The notes: a model not told the origin generated them from the letters alone. DNA of 46,629 nucleotides from Pseudovibrio sp. Ad37 (GCF_001623075.1 NZ_LMCF01000083.1:1-46629); one strand, 5' to 3'. Counted from the stretch's first letter, positions 32,573-41,937 are shown. A program made the numbers and translations.

Positions 32573-33277
32573 ATGATTAACACAGCAGCAATTCGTAGAC
32601 GCCTTGAATTACGCGGATATCCGTGTCTCGGGCTAGAAGCTCCCACAGATAGTTCACATAGCGGCGTGCGGTTCTTTGGATCGATTTCCCTCGAACTCTT
32701 TAGGAGATTGACACTTAGGTTCGTCAGAGAGTCTGACTACGACAACGTAGATCGTGCAGAACTTGAACACTGGTACTCAAATGCCGTTCGTGACATCGGA
32801 GAATCGCCGTTTAAGGTGACCTGCGATTTTTCGTCCACCAACTCAGCCCCATTGGTAGAGACAGCCTTTGACTTGGCGGTACATCGCCAGCATCTAGTCC
32901 TAGATTTTTATCAATGGCTACTGACAGACATAAACAGAACACGGCAGGACATATTTAAGGAATTGTGCAAGGTACTCCAGCCAACCGCAGAACCCCGCCA
33001 GGGTTTACAGTCCCATGTGAAAAATCTTTGGAATCACAGTCAGTGCATTGTTCTTTCGAGCTATAAGAATGGAAAATATGCGTATTTGAAAACCGAGTTT
33101 CCCGGCGTCCGTGACGCAGTAATTGCGGATCGCCTTTTACGATTCATTCTTACTGAGTTGGATGATCCGGAAAACAGCAAGAGCACTGAATGTGCTCGCG
33201 TCCACCTGACCGACTTGATGTTTCACATCGAACGAGTTTCAGGCGATCTGACAGAAACTTTTGCGCAGGTTGCGTAA
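32573..33277 (+). CDS. Hypothetical protein
   Basis: 234 aa from ATG 32573, fixed by GGAG. Mixed alpha/beta, no signal or membrane segment; phrases such as FFGSISLELFRRLTLRFVRE and LDFYQWLLTDINRTRQDIFK. No known family. Its leader combines the four-copy element, the perfect 12-bp stem-loop and an SD-masking hairpin, the most elaborate of the simple leaders, so expression is likely controlled post-transcriptionally. Confidence 0.65.
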   Translation: MINTAAIRRRLELRGYPCLGLEAPTDSSHSGVRFFGSISLELFRRLTLRFVRESDYDNVDRAELEHWYSNAVRDIGESPFKVTCDFSSTNSAPLVETAFDLAVHRQHLVLDFYQWLLTDINRTRQDIFKELCKVLQPTAEPRQGLQSHVKNLWNHSQCIVLSSYKNGKYAYLKTEFPGVRDAVIADRLLRFILTELDDPENSKSTECARVHLTDLMFHIERVSGDLTETFAQVA

Positions 33278-33278
33278 A

Positions 33279-33316
33279 ATGAACAAGGCCAGCAAAATTG
33301 CTGGCCTTGTTCATTG
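33279..33316. terminator. Long hairpin between convergent genes
   Basis: 18-bp arms starting AATGAACAAGGCC and ending GGCCTTGTTCATT around a two-base centre. It lies between the plus gene ending at 33277 and the minus gene ending at 33331; probably a shared terminator although no T-run follows. Confidence 0.7.
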
Positions 33317-33330
33317 GCTAACCACTTCGT

Positions 33331-33855
33331 TCATATAATCCGCCTCCCCACAAGCTCTGCTTGGATCGCTTCTTTAAACCCATTGTCTTCTTCCATTCTG
33401 GCATTTAGTTCCACTAGGTGCTGCCGAAGCTCAGAACGAGACATATCTTTCAGCTCAGGTAGGAAGTCTCCCATATGTATGCTCTCAAGACTTTGCGGCG
33501 AAATCGTTGGTGCGGGGTCGTCGGTGAAAACAACATCCGGGCCTTGCTCTTGAATCAAGTGTTCTAGTTCTTGCGCTATGAAAGCCCCAGCTATCGACAG
33601 CATTTTGATCTGGTTTCCAGGGTTCCAAGAAGCGCCTGTGAAAGGCCAATCGAACATATCAGTCCGATAGAGTGGCGGATTGCCGTTGTATTGATTATCC
33701 TGTTGCATCGAACACATGGTTGAGGCAAGAGCGTAGTTGGCTGCAGCCGAACTCAGTTCGCCGCGTTGGTATTTGTACTCGCCATTTGCCCCCCGCCGTT
33801 CTTCATGGATCTGTCGTTCCTGTTCACTCGCAATCAGTTCGATACCAGTACGCAT
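33331..33855 (-). CDS. Conserved phage/plasmid protein (RTGIELIAxE type)
   Basis: 174 aa from ATG 33855, which has AGGGG seven bases before it. The pattern RTGIELIASEQERQI..., YQRGELSSAAANYA, FDWPFTGASWNP and IAGAFIAQELEHL is that of a widespread phage and plasmid protein family of unknown function. The C-terminal 60 residues with a charged helix are extra. No catalytic residues known. It is upstream of, and divergent from, the Gabija-like pair. Confidence 0.65.
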   Translation of the reverse strand: MRTGIELIASEQERQIHEERRGANGEYKYQRGELSSAAANYALASTMCSMQQDNQYNGNPPLYRTDMFDWPFTGASWNPGNQIKMLSIAGAFIAQELEHLIQEQGPDVVFTDDPAPTISPQSLESIHMGDFLPELKDMSRSELRQHLVELNARMEEDNGFKEAIQAELVGRRII

Positions 33856-34534
33856 ACGTTCACCCCTACAAGCATTCACTTTTGTTTAATCTCACGCTCA
33901 GCTGAGTTCTAAGACTTCGCCTAGCTCGCAATCAATACATGCCAGTTTTCGGCTGCTTGCGAGCGCAGCTATGTATCAATTTGACGAAAACTTCTCTCTG
34001 CTGTCTGAGCGAAAAGTGGAAATAGAGTATCACCCTGAAGGGTCATGAGCTGACTTTCGGGCGTTTCCATTATGAGTTGAGACACGTCCAACTGAAGGCT
34101 TCTACAGTCGCTCTTATTGACGATCTGGAAATACCCGACTGACCATTTGCCGACGTTCGGCCAACTCTGAGTTCGCAGAGTGAGAGTAAGACCACAACGC
34201 TGGGTTACCTTCATTCACTTTATTGCAAAGGGCGGAAAGCAGAAGCTAGCTGCGGGCGAGATGTGTTTGGAGGATCAATTAACAGCAGACACCTAGACTC
34301 AACCAACCGACTGACCTTCAGGTTTTAGAAGGAAGGTAGCAAGCAGAAGTTTTCTCTCAATATGCGGTGACTTGTGGAGGGCGAAGAGAATACGTTGAAT
34401 TCCAAGAAATTTTTAGCTCGATATATTTGCACAACTCATTCGGACGTGGGTTCAAAGATAATTTGCTTTATATATTGCCGTTTGTCCTGCAGATTAGTTA
34501 AGCTGGTTGAATAATTTAAACATTTGAGGGCAGT
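33856..34534. other. Upstream region of the defence pair
   Basis: 679 bases. A minus-strand frame of 81 codons (33969-34214) is possible but has no ribosome site and no similarity I recognise. The gajA-like start has GAGGG just before it, and AT-rich stretches at 34460-34525 could hold its promoter. Nothing else is seen. Confidence 0.3.
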
Positions 34535-36364
34535 ATGAGAATTTGCAACCTTTCCATTAAGAATTTTCGGGGGGTAGCCGAAGCTGAACTGGTTTTCCCG
34601 AGCCACACGGTCCTCATTGGTGATAATAATACAGGGAAGTCGACAGTTCTCGAAGCGCTGGATTTAGTGCTAGGACCAGATCGCGCGCATAGGATGCCGC
34701 CAGTCGATGAACACGACTTCTTTCAAGGGAAGTATATTCTAAGTAAGCCAGAGCCAGCAGCTGTAGCTGCGGTCGACACTAATGAAGACCCAATTGGTGA
34801 GGCAGAACAGGTCGAAGAGCCTGCGGAAGGAACCGCGCCGGTTCTTCGGATCGACGCGACAGTCTGTGATCTCTCAGATGAACAGAAAGCTCGTTTTTTT
34901 GCGAATGTCGAATGGTGGGACGATGCCCAAAGTTGTGTCCTAGATCAGCCAACTGCTGGACAGGTAGCAACAGCATCGCCCTGCATTCGTGTCTCGTTTA
35001 TCGGTTGGTATGATACCGAAGATGATGATTTTTCTGGGGAGACGTTTTTCACGAAAACAGATGAGGATGGACAACGGCAACCGTTCCGCAAAAAGGATAA
35101 GCAAACCTGTGGCTTCTTGTACCTTCGAACCCTTCGAACCGGCTCACGGGCGCTTAGTCTAGAACGGGGAAGCCTACTAGACATTATTCTCAGATTGCAG
35201 GAGGCCCGCCCAAAGTTGTGGGAAGACAGTCTCGAGTCTCTTTCGACACTGCAGCTATCTGACGACGCAGAAGGCGGCTTAGGAGAGGTGCTTGAGAGTG
35301 TGAACGCTGCACTCAAGAAGTACGTACCAAAGGAGTGGGGTGCTCAACCTCAGCTCAGAGTATCAAATCTCACTAGAGAGCATCTGCGCAAGATCGTAAC
35401 TGCGTTCATGTCTACTGGTGATGGAGAACATTTGGCTCCGTATTACCGGCAAGGTACAGGCACCATCAATATGCTGGTGTTGGCACTTTTGTCTCAGATC
35501 GCTGCTGGTAAGCAAAATGTAATATTCGCAATGGAAGAGCCAGAGATTGCCATACCTCCATATGCACAAAAACAGATTGTCAACGAAGTTCGCAAGCTCT
35601 CATCGCAAACGATTTTCACCTCTCATTCGCCATATGTAATCGAAGAGTTTAGGGTCAAAGAAACGGTCCCGCTTAGCCGTGATGCGGCAGGTGTATTAAG
35701 ACAACGTGAGATAGTACTTCCTGCTTCGATCAAACCGAAGTTCTACCGTCAGAACTTTCGAACAGTGTTTTGTGAGGGGTTGCTGTCAAGTAGGGTGTTA
35801 CTGGCAGAGGGCGCAACAGAAGCGATTGCGTTTCCAGCGGTGGCGCGAAGGTTGTCTAAACTCAGACCAGCAGATTTCAAAACCCTTGAAAGCATCGGTG
35901 TGTGTACGATTGATGCTGGTTCCGAGAGCAAAATCATTGCAATGGCGGGTTTATATCGCGGCCTTGGAAAAGAGGTTATTTGTACCTGCGATGATCAAGA
36001 CGCAGCGGTGACGACCGACATGAAAGCCGCACTTGACCTTGTACTGATGCATGATGAGAAAGGTTTTGAAAAGATGGTGCTGGCAGGCACTACGGAAGCG
36101 GCCATGGAGCGATACATCGACAGCATTACGTGGCCGCAAGCGCTTCAAGCGCAATTTCCGACTCCTAAAACTGATCTTGCCAATGCGATGCAGGCCTACC
36201 TTTCCAAATACAAAGGAGAGGGGGTCGCGGCAGATTTTTTAGTGCAGTGTGAATTTGAAGAAATCCCTGAGTGGATACGGAATGCCTGTTTAGCAATCCA
36301 ACAACTCTGTGTTGGCGAAGAGGATGATCCTGAGCCACTGGTGCTAGCTGGAGCAGATGCATGA
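34535..36364 (+). CDS. gajA: OLD-family ATPase/TOPRIM nuclease (GajA-like)
   Basis: 609 aa. Residues 29-37 are the ABC-type Walker A (GDNNTGKST) after a standard IKNFRG start. The ATPase continues to EEPEIAIPP (Walker B region, about residue 331) and TSHSPYVIEEF. A TOPRIM nuclease domain follows: LLAEGATEA (catalytic Glu, about 422) and CTCDDQDAA (Asp residues, about 485). This is an OLD-family endonuclease. Overlapping a UvrD-like helicase gene it matches the Gabija phage-defence system (GajA + GajB), also called class 2 OLD. An insertion-rich 90-170 region is not typical. The family name is well supported, the subtype slightly less. Confidence 0.8.
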   Translation: MRICNLSIKNFRGVAEAELVFPSHTVLIGDNNTGKSTVLEALDLVLGPDRAHRMPPVDEHDFFQGKYILSKPEPAAVAAVDTNEDPIGEAEQVEEPAEGTAPVLRIDATVCDLSDEQKARFFANVEWWDDAQSCVLDQPTAGQVATASPCIRVSFIGWYDTEDDDFSGETFFTKTDEDGQRQPFRKKDKQTCGFLYLRTLRTGSRALSLERGSLLDIILRLQEARPKLWEDSLESLSTLQLSDDAEGGLGEVLESVNAALKKYVPKEWGAQPQLRVSNLTREHLRKIVTAFMSTGDGEHLAPYYRQGTGTINMLVLALLSQIAAGKQNVIFAMEEPEIAIPPYAQKQIVNEVRKLSSQTIFTSHSPYVIEEFRVKETVPLSRDAAGVLRQREIVLPASIKPKFYRQNFRTVFCEGLLSSRVLLAEGATEAIAFPAVARRLSKLRPADFKTLESIGVCTIDAGSESKIIAMAGLYRGLGKEVICTCDDQDAAVTTDMKAALDLVLMHDEKGFEKMVLAGTTEAAMERYIDSITWPQALQAQFPTPKTDLANAMQAYLSKYKGEGVAADFLVQCEFEEIPEWIRNACLAIQQLCVGEEDDPEPLVLAGADA

Positions 36365-38175
36365 AGGTAACTGACGAGCAGCGGCGGGCCTTGGATGCAG
36401 AAGGGCATTGTCTGGTGCTAGGTGGGCCAGGTGCTGGCAAGACGACAATCTCAATTATGAAGGCAGCCGCATTTGTTGAGGCAGAGCTAAAGCCTGAGCA
36501 GCATGTGTTGTTCTTGAGTTTCGCGCGGGCGACGGTTTCTCGTGTGAGTGAAGGTATTGCCCGTGATCTTAACGTGCCCAAGGCTGTTTCAAATCGCATT
36601 GAAGTTGATACATACCATTCTTTCTTTTGGCGCATACTTAAGGGGCACGGATACCTTTTAGGCCTGCCACACTCACTAGAACTATTGCTACCGGCTGATG
36701 TTGCTGGTGTCTTGTCTGAACTTCGAACCACCACGGATCAATCCCGTGATGACGGATTGCTTGAGCTCACCGATGAAGAAAAAGCCGTGCTGCAAACTGT
36801 TGCATTCGAAGATGGGAGAATTGGCTTCGATCTGTTTGCGCCATTGTTGGCTGATCTGTTGACCAAATTTCCAACCATTGGCGATCTCGTTGCGAACCGG
36901 TATCCTCTGATTATTTTGGATGAGTTTCAGGATACTAGCGATGAGCAGTGGGAAATCGTTAAGCGATTGGGCAGCAAGTCGCGATGTCTTGCTCTCGCTG
37001 ATCCTGATCAGAGAATCTTCGATTTCATTGCCACCGACCCGGAGCGATCAAACCATTTTATAGACTATTTTGAAGCGGAAGAGATTGATTTAGGTGGACT
37101 CAGTCACCGAAACCTTCATACGGACATAACACTGTTTGGTGATGACATACTTAGAGGGACGTTTTCTCAATTGGCCTATGAAGGGGTAGATTTAGTTGGA
37201 TACCCCCGCATTGAAGCGCAAGCGCATACTAAGCTAATCACCGAAGTTATGCAGGCTCGAAAACGAGCTATGAAGGCAAGCGGCGAAGCGTGGTCTGTAG
37301 CTGTGCTGGTGCCGACCAAGCCACTGACCAAAAAAATTTCTGACTTGTTCACGCAAGGTTTAGGGAAAATGCCACTTATACCGCATACAGCTGTGATCGA
37401 GCGGGATGCTGCTATTTTGTCGGCTCACTGTATCGGGGTTTTGCTTGAGAAACGACCAGTAGCTGATGGTTTCGAGCGCTTTGTTTTACAAGTTGCCAGT
37501 TTCTATCGCGGGCGGAGTGGGAGCAGTCCTGCTAAAGGCCACCTCAAGACGGCTAACAGTTTCGTTGCGGACCTTCAAAAACGTCGCGAGCGGCAAGCCA
37601 TAGGTAAAGATCTGCCTGCAAATTCGAAGATGCGAAAAATGGAGCAGGTTTACAAGGAAGTACTTGCTCTTTCTTTTACTGGTGATCCACAGCAAGACTG
37701 GGTGATGGTGCGTAATGTTTTGGAGAAGGGGTGCTGTGTTCAACTGCGCGACATCGCGGAAGAAGCCCGCAATCTGCGCTTTCTGGATCGCGGAAAGCAG
37801 CTTCGTCTAGTTCTATCGGAAGACTGGGACGGTGCCGCTGCCTACCCAAGCGCGTTTGATTTAACTAAAGAGGCATTTGTACAAGAACATTTTGCCATGG
37901 CAGGGCAGCCTGAGGGTGGTGTGGTCATAATGAACTTGCACAAAGCCAAAGGAAAACAATTTGATGAGACAATCCTGTTTGAAGATATGCCTATCATCGT
38001 GAGAGGCATAGGGATAGTCAGAAATAGTGGAAGATTTGTGCGAGAAAACGAGGCGAATGACAACATTGCTCAGTACCGGAAAAACTTCCGCATGGCTGTG
38101 ACTAGGTCAAAGTATCGGACAACCGTTCTTACGCCAAAACAAGACAAGTGTATTTTGGTTCGCGCTTTGATGTAG
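36361..38175 (+). CDS. gajB: UvrD/Rep-like helicase (GajB-like)
   Basis: 604 aa; ATGA overlap with the OLD gene shows coupling. Helicase motifs: Q-motif TDEQRRAL, Walker A LGGPGAGKTTIS (residues about 18-30), motif Ia LFLSFARATVSRV, Walker B LIILDEFQDTSDEQW (about 185), motif III LADPDQRIF, motif V/VI region MNLHKAKGKQFDETI and RMAVTRSKYRTTVL. It belongs to superfamily 1. In Gabija, GajB senses DNA ends or damage caused by phage and activates killing with the nuclease. Length is within the range for GajB-like proteins. All motifs are intact. Confidence 0.8.
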   Translation: MKVTDEQRRALDAEGHCLVLGGPGAGKTTISIMKAAAFVEAELKPEQHVLFLSFARATVSRVSEGIARDLNVPKAVSNRIEVDTYHSFFWRILKGHGYLLGLPHSLELLLPADVAGVLSELRTTTDQSRDDGLLELTDEEKAVLQTVAFEDGRIGFDLFAPLLADLLTKFPTIGDLVANRYPLIILDEFQDTSDEQWEIVKRLGSKSRCLALADPDQRIFDFIATDPERSNHFIDYFEAEEIDLGGLSHRNLHTDITLFGDDILRGTFSQLAYEGVDLVGYPRIEAQAHTKLITEVMQARKRAMKASGEAWSVAVLVPTKPLTKKISDLFTQGLGKMPLIPHTAVIERDAAILSAHCIGVLLEKRPVADGFERFVLQVASFYRGRSGSSPAKGHLKTANSFVADLQKRRERQAIGKDLPANSKMRKMEQVYKEVLALSFTGDPQQDWVMVRNVLEKGCCVQLRDIAEEARNLRFLDRGKQLRLVLSEDWDGAAAYPSAFDLTKEAFVQEHFAMAGQPEGGVVIMNLHKAKGKQFDETILFEDMPIIVRGIGIVRNSGRFVRENEANDNIAQYRKNFRMAVTRSKYRTTVLTPKQDKCILVRALM

Positions 38176-38475
38176 GAAGCAAAGCGTGATGATTGGGTTA
38201 GGCACCATGTACTCATCAAAAAACTCAAAATGCTTTGCCATTCATGAGCGGTGGCATTCAGTAAATCGATAGGTAGGTTTTAGAAGTGTAGAATGTCCAG
38301 TGAGGGTTGAGCAAGCAACCAGTTCGCTCTTGAGAGTAACAACAAAAGCCTTTGGGTGGCTCTGGTGCAACTCAGTATAGAGACATCTGAATGACCACCT
38401 CTGACCCAAGCGAAATCAATTTTTGAGTGACCCTCGAAGGTGATTTTGAACATCACAACATCAGCCGGGTATGGT
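38176..38475. other. Non-coding gap
   Basis: 300 bases between the helicase gene and a convergent minus-strand gene. No gene, RNA or clear terminator was found; only a short GGTTG...CAACC repeat near 38310. Confidence 0.4.
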
Positions 38476-38856
38476 TTAGTTTTTCGAAAACTGATCTAAA
38501 TAATAGGCGCGTTTGGCCTCGCATATATCCGCCTGCATATCATGTATTACGCCAGGTGAAACATTGGGATTTGAATAAGCAAGTATGGCGGCAGAAATAT
38601 ATTCCTGTCTTTGAATTGAGTTCTCTTTTTGTTGCCAAACTGGTCTGCTGAACTCAATAAGAAATTCTTTCAAAGGATATCCACTATCTCTCGATTTCGC
38701 CGCCTTTTCCGCCGCGTCAGCGGTGTTTCTGCATAAAAGTGAAAACGAAAATGTAGGTTTATTAAACGGCCACATCACGCCATTGTCATCAATCGACAAA
38801 TACAACGCAGCAACTATTGAAGTGAAAACAAACAACCCAGCATAAAAAGATCTCAT
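38476..38856 (-). CDS. Small exported or anchored protein
   Basis: 126 aa from ATG 38856 (MRSFYAGLFVFTSIVAALYL), a signal peptide or single anchor. The rest is polar and helical with two Cys (CRNTADAAEKAAKSRDSGY; DICEAKRAYYLDQF). No family recognised. It is separated from neighbours by non-coding sequence on both sides. Confidence 0.5.
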   Translation of the reverse strand: MRSFYAGLFVFTSIVAALYLSIDDNGVMWPFNKPTFSFSLLCRNTADAAEKAAKSRDSGYPLKEFLIEFSRPVWQQKENSIQRQEYISAAILAYSNPNVSPGVIHDMQADICEAKRAYYLDQFSKN

Positions 38857-39523
38857 ATCGGTGTGCAATAACCTTTCTTAGACAATCAATCGGCTGTTAC
38901 AGGTAACCTGTAGCGACCGAAGCCCAACATGCACTCACTTTGATAATCGTTTGGCCACTAAAGGCGACTATCAAGCTAATACAGACTTGTTTAACACGTC
39001 TATGCAGGAGATATTGTAGTCGCGACCTTTTCCTTCTATTGTTTATACTTCGCCTCCTCAAACATGACTAGCCACTATGGGTTCTGAGAATCATTTGATG
39101 CCCCGCTCATGTGATCGCATCGATCCACAAAAGACTGCTCACCATGGTACTCAGAACATCCCTTCAGCAGACGCCTACAACCCTTGATGGAACTGCTCGA
39201 ATGGCAACTCCTGGCCCTGATTACAAGCTGATTAAGGTCAACCCTAGGTTTGCGTCTGCCTCTGGCTGAGGCTGCTCCGTAACCAGCGAACGGCGGCAAT
39301 GGTCACTGACCGCCATGCTTAGCAAGCAACATATCTTAAACGAAGCTGTACTTAGAGTGATACATTTTTTCCATCCCATAGCGATGTTTGCAAGCCGAGG
39401 TGATTATGATTGCAGGTCGTGACACTTAGAGTGTCATTCCGCCCCCTACTGGAACAGACCTCACATATATGAGATACAGCATGGTCGGAATATTCAACGA
39501 CCAAACCACAGGGCGCGTTGAAA
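38857..39523. other. Non-coding region with small repeats
   Basis: About 670 bases without a supportable gene. It has a perfect hairpin TGACACT TAG AGTGTCA (39420-39436), and the string ACTTAGAGTG appears twice (near 39350 and 39424). It may be a remnant of lost sequence. Confidence 0.35.
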
Positions 39524-39550
39524 CAAAAAAAGGGGGCTCTAGCCCCCCCT
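39524..39550 (-). terminator. Terminator of the 41.9-39.5 kb operon
   Basis: On the minus strand GGGGGC... / GCCCCC stem followed by TTTTTTTG, directly at the end of the 103-aa gene. A strong intrinsic terminator. Confidence 0.85.
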
Positions 39551-39860
39551 ATCTTGTTATAGCAGAAGACGCATAGCCTCCTCCATTTTCTGGTAGCATA
39601 AGCCAAGTGTTATGATGCTCTTGGGCCTCTGCATCCCATTGCTTCGCGAGTTTGTGAGCTTGCTCAGGCTCGTGCACAGCAACAACCAGTATCTCTTGCA
39701 AACTCTGATTGTTGACCTTCTCAAGCCTCAATTGCTTAGACGTTTTGATGATTACGATGATCGCCACAAACAACAAGCCAATGAATATGAAAAACAATAC
39801 GCTTCTCCTGACACTGGAAAATTGAAGTTGGTTTATTTTTTTACGCTGCCAGTGAGGCAC
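39549..39860 (-). CDS. Small membrane protein
   Basis: 103 aa. A basic N-terminus, one membrane segment (about residues 19-38, SVLFFIFIGLLFVAIIVII) and a helical soluble part with HEPEQAHKLAKQWDAEAQEH. It overlaps the end of the preceding gene by 20 bases, so it is translationally coupled. Last gene before a strong terminator. No family recognised. Confidence 0.6.
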   Translation of the reverse strand: MPHWQRKKINQLQFSSVRRSVLFFIFIGLLFVAIIVIIKTSKQLRLEKVNNQSLQEILVVAVHEPEQAHKLAKQWDAEAQEHHNTWLMLPENGGGYASSAITR

Positions 39861-40524
39861 TGTTCGCGCTGAGCTCTCTCATCTCAGATATAGCTTCATG
39901 AAGTACCCCGATTGGCGAAGGCCAATATAATCCGGGTTCTGAAAGTGAACTCTCTTTTTGCACGGCATTGCCGGTCTGCTGATCTCGAATGTCGACAAGA
40001 ATTTGAACAGCGGTATGCCCACTCATGAAATAAGAGATGTGGTCATCCTTCTGCTGATCACTCCATCCGCTAACATCAAAATCACCGGCACACCGGTGCA
40101 TGTGTCCGACCGAGACGATAAATCGTCTGGTACGTTTTCTCTCCACTGCGACCCAGTCTTCCGGAACACGACTCAGCTTCTCCTGCTCGCGTTCAATCAT
40201 TTTCACGACCGAGTTCACGTCACGATCCAGCCAACGAAAGAATGCCTTTAAGATCGCCGTTTCTTTGATTGTTCTGGTTCCACAATTTGGTAGCGAGACC
40301 ACTACGTTAACAGGCCCGTCGCCATCCCTAGTGAAACCGAACAGCCCATTTTTCATCCAGTAATCCTGAGTGTTCAAGATCCAATTTTTAAGGATGTTTT
40401 TGTCTAGTTCGGAAGCTGACCACCGGTCAATGAGCTTTAGTGGTGAGGGCTTCAAACCAGATTCGCTGGAGTAACCCTTCGCGCCCATTTGCTGTGCTGA
40501 GAAATACTGAAAGATATTTTGCAT
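39841..40524 (-). CDS. Hypothetical protein
   Basis: 227 aa from ATG 40524, which has GGAG seven bases upstream; the longer frame to 40584 would run through the leader hairpin. Soluble, rich in Trp and charged residues, with RFIVSVGHMHRCAGDFDVSG and FRWLDRDVNSVVKMIEREQE. No known family. It is part of the run 41866-39549. Confidence 0.6.
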   Translation of the reverse strand: MQNIFQYFSAQQMGAKGYSSESGLKPSPLKLIDRWSASELDKNILKNWILNTQDYWMKNGLFGFTRDGDGPVNVVVSLPNCGTRTIKETAILKAFFRWLDRDVNSVVKMIEREQEKLSRVPEDWVAVERKRTRRFIVSVGHMHRCAGDFDVSGWSDQQKDDHISYFMSGHTAVQILVDIRDQQTGNAVQKESSLSEPGLYWPSPIGVLHEAISEMRELSANSASLAA

Positions 40525-40555
40525 TTTGCTTCTCCAAAAATGAGAGAGCAACGGC

Positions 40556-40589
40556 CCTTCATGAGGGGATGCCGCCACCCTCATGAAGG
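40556..40589 (-). promoter_or_regulatory. Leader stem-loop before the 227-aa gene
   Basis: CCTTCATGAGGG and CCCTCATGAAGG, perfect 12-bp arms with a ten-base loop, 32 bases before the start. Confidence 0.75.
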
Positions 40590-40630
40590 TTGATAAAATT
40601 GAAAAAGACGGTCTCGCCTTTGGAGTTCGC

Positions 40631-41035
40631 CTACGTTTCAGTTCGCTTGGTAAAAAGTAAATCGCCTGAAGCGAGCGTTATCTCTTCCCATTGAAGGGTG
40701 TCATACGGTCCCCAAGGCATGTCTAACGAACATAACATATCCACAGGGTCGGAAAATTCTTTACCATCACCAATTCGATCCGATGGCAAATGACCATAAT
40801 TTTCCAGCTGCTTCATCAAAAACGCATCAAAGTCCTCTTGTTTGGTAAATAGGGGCGTATCCAGCCCATGATCATGATCATGACCAACGACCCACACACT
40901 AGCTTCCAAATCAGGAGAAGTGCTTTTGATTGCTTGAACGCTCGCGCAAGCAGCAGCAGCAGCAAAATCATTTTGCAAAGAGGGTTTGCTGTCTGATCGT
41001 TCAGATGAAGTGATTGAAGGATTGAGTGTTGTCAT
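40631..41035 (-). CDS. Hypothetical protein
   Basis: 134 aa from ATG 41035 (AAAGG upstream); the frame to 41092 crosses the leader hairpin. Acidic, with a His/Asp run (VVGHDHDHGLDTPLF) that could bind a metal, and a C-terminal WGPYDTLQWEEITLASGDLL. No family is recognised. Confidence 0.55.
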   Translation of the reverse strand: MTTLNPSITSSERSDSKPSLQNDFAAAAACASVQAIKSTSPDLEASVWVVGHDHDHGLDTPLFTKQEDFDAFLMKQLENYGHLPSDRIGDGKEFSDPVDMLCSLDMPWGPYDTLQWEEITLASGDLLFTKRTET

Positions 41036-41073
41036 GGTGCGACCTTTCAAGAAAATTGGGCGCACCATCTCCC

Positions 41074-41093
41074 CTTGAGTGCGTGCACCCAAG
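41074..41093 (-). promoter_or_regulatory. Leader stem-loop before the 134-aa gene
   Basis: CTTGAGTGC GT GCACCCAAG, 9-bp arms with one mismatch, about 40 bases before the start. Confidence 0.6.
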
Positions 41094-41167
41094 CGGGATC
41101 TATTTGGAATTAAGTTTGTGATTTTAGGAGCAACAGGCCTAACGGCCAGATGGTTGTGGCCTCAAAC

Positions 41168-41275
41168 TTATTTATAGTGAGAGGCTTCTCTGATCGCACG
41201 AAGTGAAACAAAGATCGCCCATGCAGCAAACAAAATCAGGATAGGTGATGATACAAGAATAAAAGACATATTCAT
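41168..41275 (-). CDS. 35-aa membrane peptide
   Basis: An ATG overlapping the preceding stop (ATGA) opens a 35-codon frame: MNMSFILVSSPILILF, then AAWAIFVSLRAIREASHYK, a single membrane segment with a basic tail. Start/stop coupling and hydrophobic content suggest a real small protein in the operon. Confidence 0.55.
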   Translation of the reverse strand: MNMSFILVSSPILILFAAWAIFVSLRAIREASHYK

Positions 41276-41604
41276 TTCCTAGGCTTTCCTTCTTGTGAAT
41301 GATAACGCTTATTGCGCGTTGCGCGCAACTGCTTTTCAGACCTCATTTTGCTTGCTGCTTCTGTAGTAAAAATACTCGTAACAAACATAATGACTGCCCC
41401 CAGAACGGAGAAGAGTAATGTTGAGACTGGAATAGTCTCTTTGATCGCAACGTTTATGACTCCCCCGACAAAAATACTTATGCCAAGTTTTTCTGAGATC
41501 GATGCAATCTTATCGAGCGATGTTTCACTAGGCCTATAGCCTGAGGCTACACCGAAGAGCTGTAATAGCCTTCGAAGAAACTTGCTACTTCGTTTTATCT
41601 GCAT
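41272..41604 (-). CDS. Two-segment membrane protein
   Basis: 110 aa from ATG 41604, which has AAGGA eight bases upstream; the long frame to 41700 includes the leader hairpin and is rejected. Two membrane segments (GISIFVGGVINVAIKETI and VSTLLFSVLGAVIMFVTSIF) lie between a basic N-terminus and a basic tail (KQLRATRNKRYHSQEGKPRK). No family recognised. Coupled to the 35-aa peptide. Confidence 0.6.
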   Translation of the reverse strand: MQIKRSSKFLRRLLQLFGVASGYRPSETSLDKIASISEKLGISIFVGGVINVAIKETIPVSTLLFSVLGAVIMFVTSIFTTEAASKMRSEKQLRATRNKRYHSQEGKPRK

Positions 41605-41640
41605 GTAATGCATCCTTATTATGCCGGACGCACTTCCCCT

Positions 41641-41660
41641 GCTGGGTGCGTGCACCCAGC
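41641..41660 (-). promoter_or_regulatory. Leader stem-loop before the 110-aa gene
   Basis: GCTGGGTGC GT GCACCCAGC, perfect 9-bp arms, about 37 bases before the start and 27 bases after the stop of the upstream 59-aa gene. Confidence 0.7.
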
Positions 41661-41686
41661 GGGTTGATATGATTTCAGTACCTACT

Positions 41687-41866
41687 TTAAGAGCTCTCAA
41701 TAAGCTCCTGTAGATCCACTTTTACGCAATTGCCTTCTTCGTCGGAAACGTTAAAGACGTTTGCTGAGCTGCCTGGTCTTCGCATGATGTTCCATGCTTC
41801 TTGAGCAGCTTCTTCGGGAGTCGCAGCTTCCACGTCGATTTCCCATGTCAATGTGTAATGGTTCAT
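41687..41866 (-). CDS. Small conserved-type protein (59 aa)
   Basis: 59 aa beginning MNHYTLTWEIDVEAATPEEA and ending VDLQELIESS, with MRRPGSSANVFNV between. This recalls a short protein common on alphaproteobacterial replicons, but the function is unknown. AAGGAC lies upstream of the ATG. It is first of the run to 39549, and the four-copy element copy C lies about 70 bases before it. Confidence 0.6.
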   Translation of the reverse strand: MNHYTLTWEIDVEAATPEEAAQEAWNIMRRPGSSANVFNVSDEEGNCVKVDLQELIESS

Positions 41867-41937
41867 ATTGAACTAGTCCTTTGGTGCGCCAGATAGTCCA
41901 GCGGCCCTAAGAGGCTCATGATATTTTGATTGAAAAT

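Noticed and set aside
39075-39606. Two minus-strand frames (74 and 84 codons)
   Set aside because: One passes through a strong terminator, both lack ribosome sites, and the composition is not protein-like.
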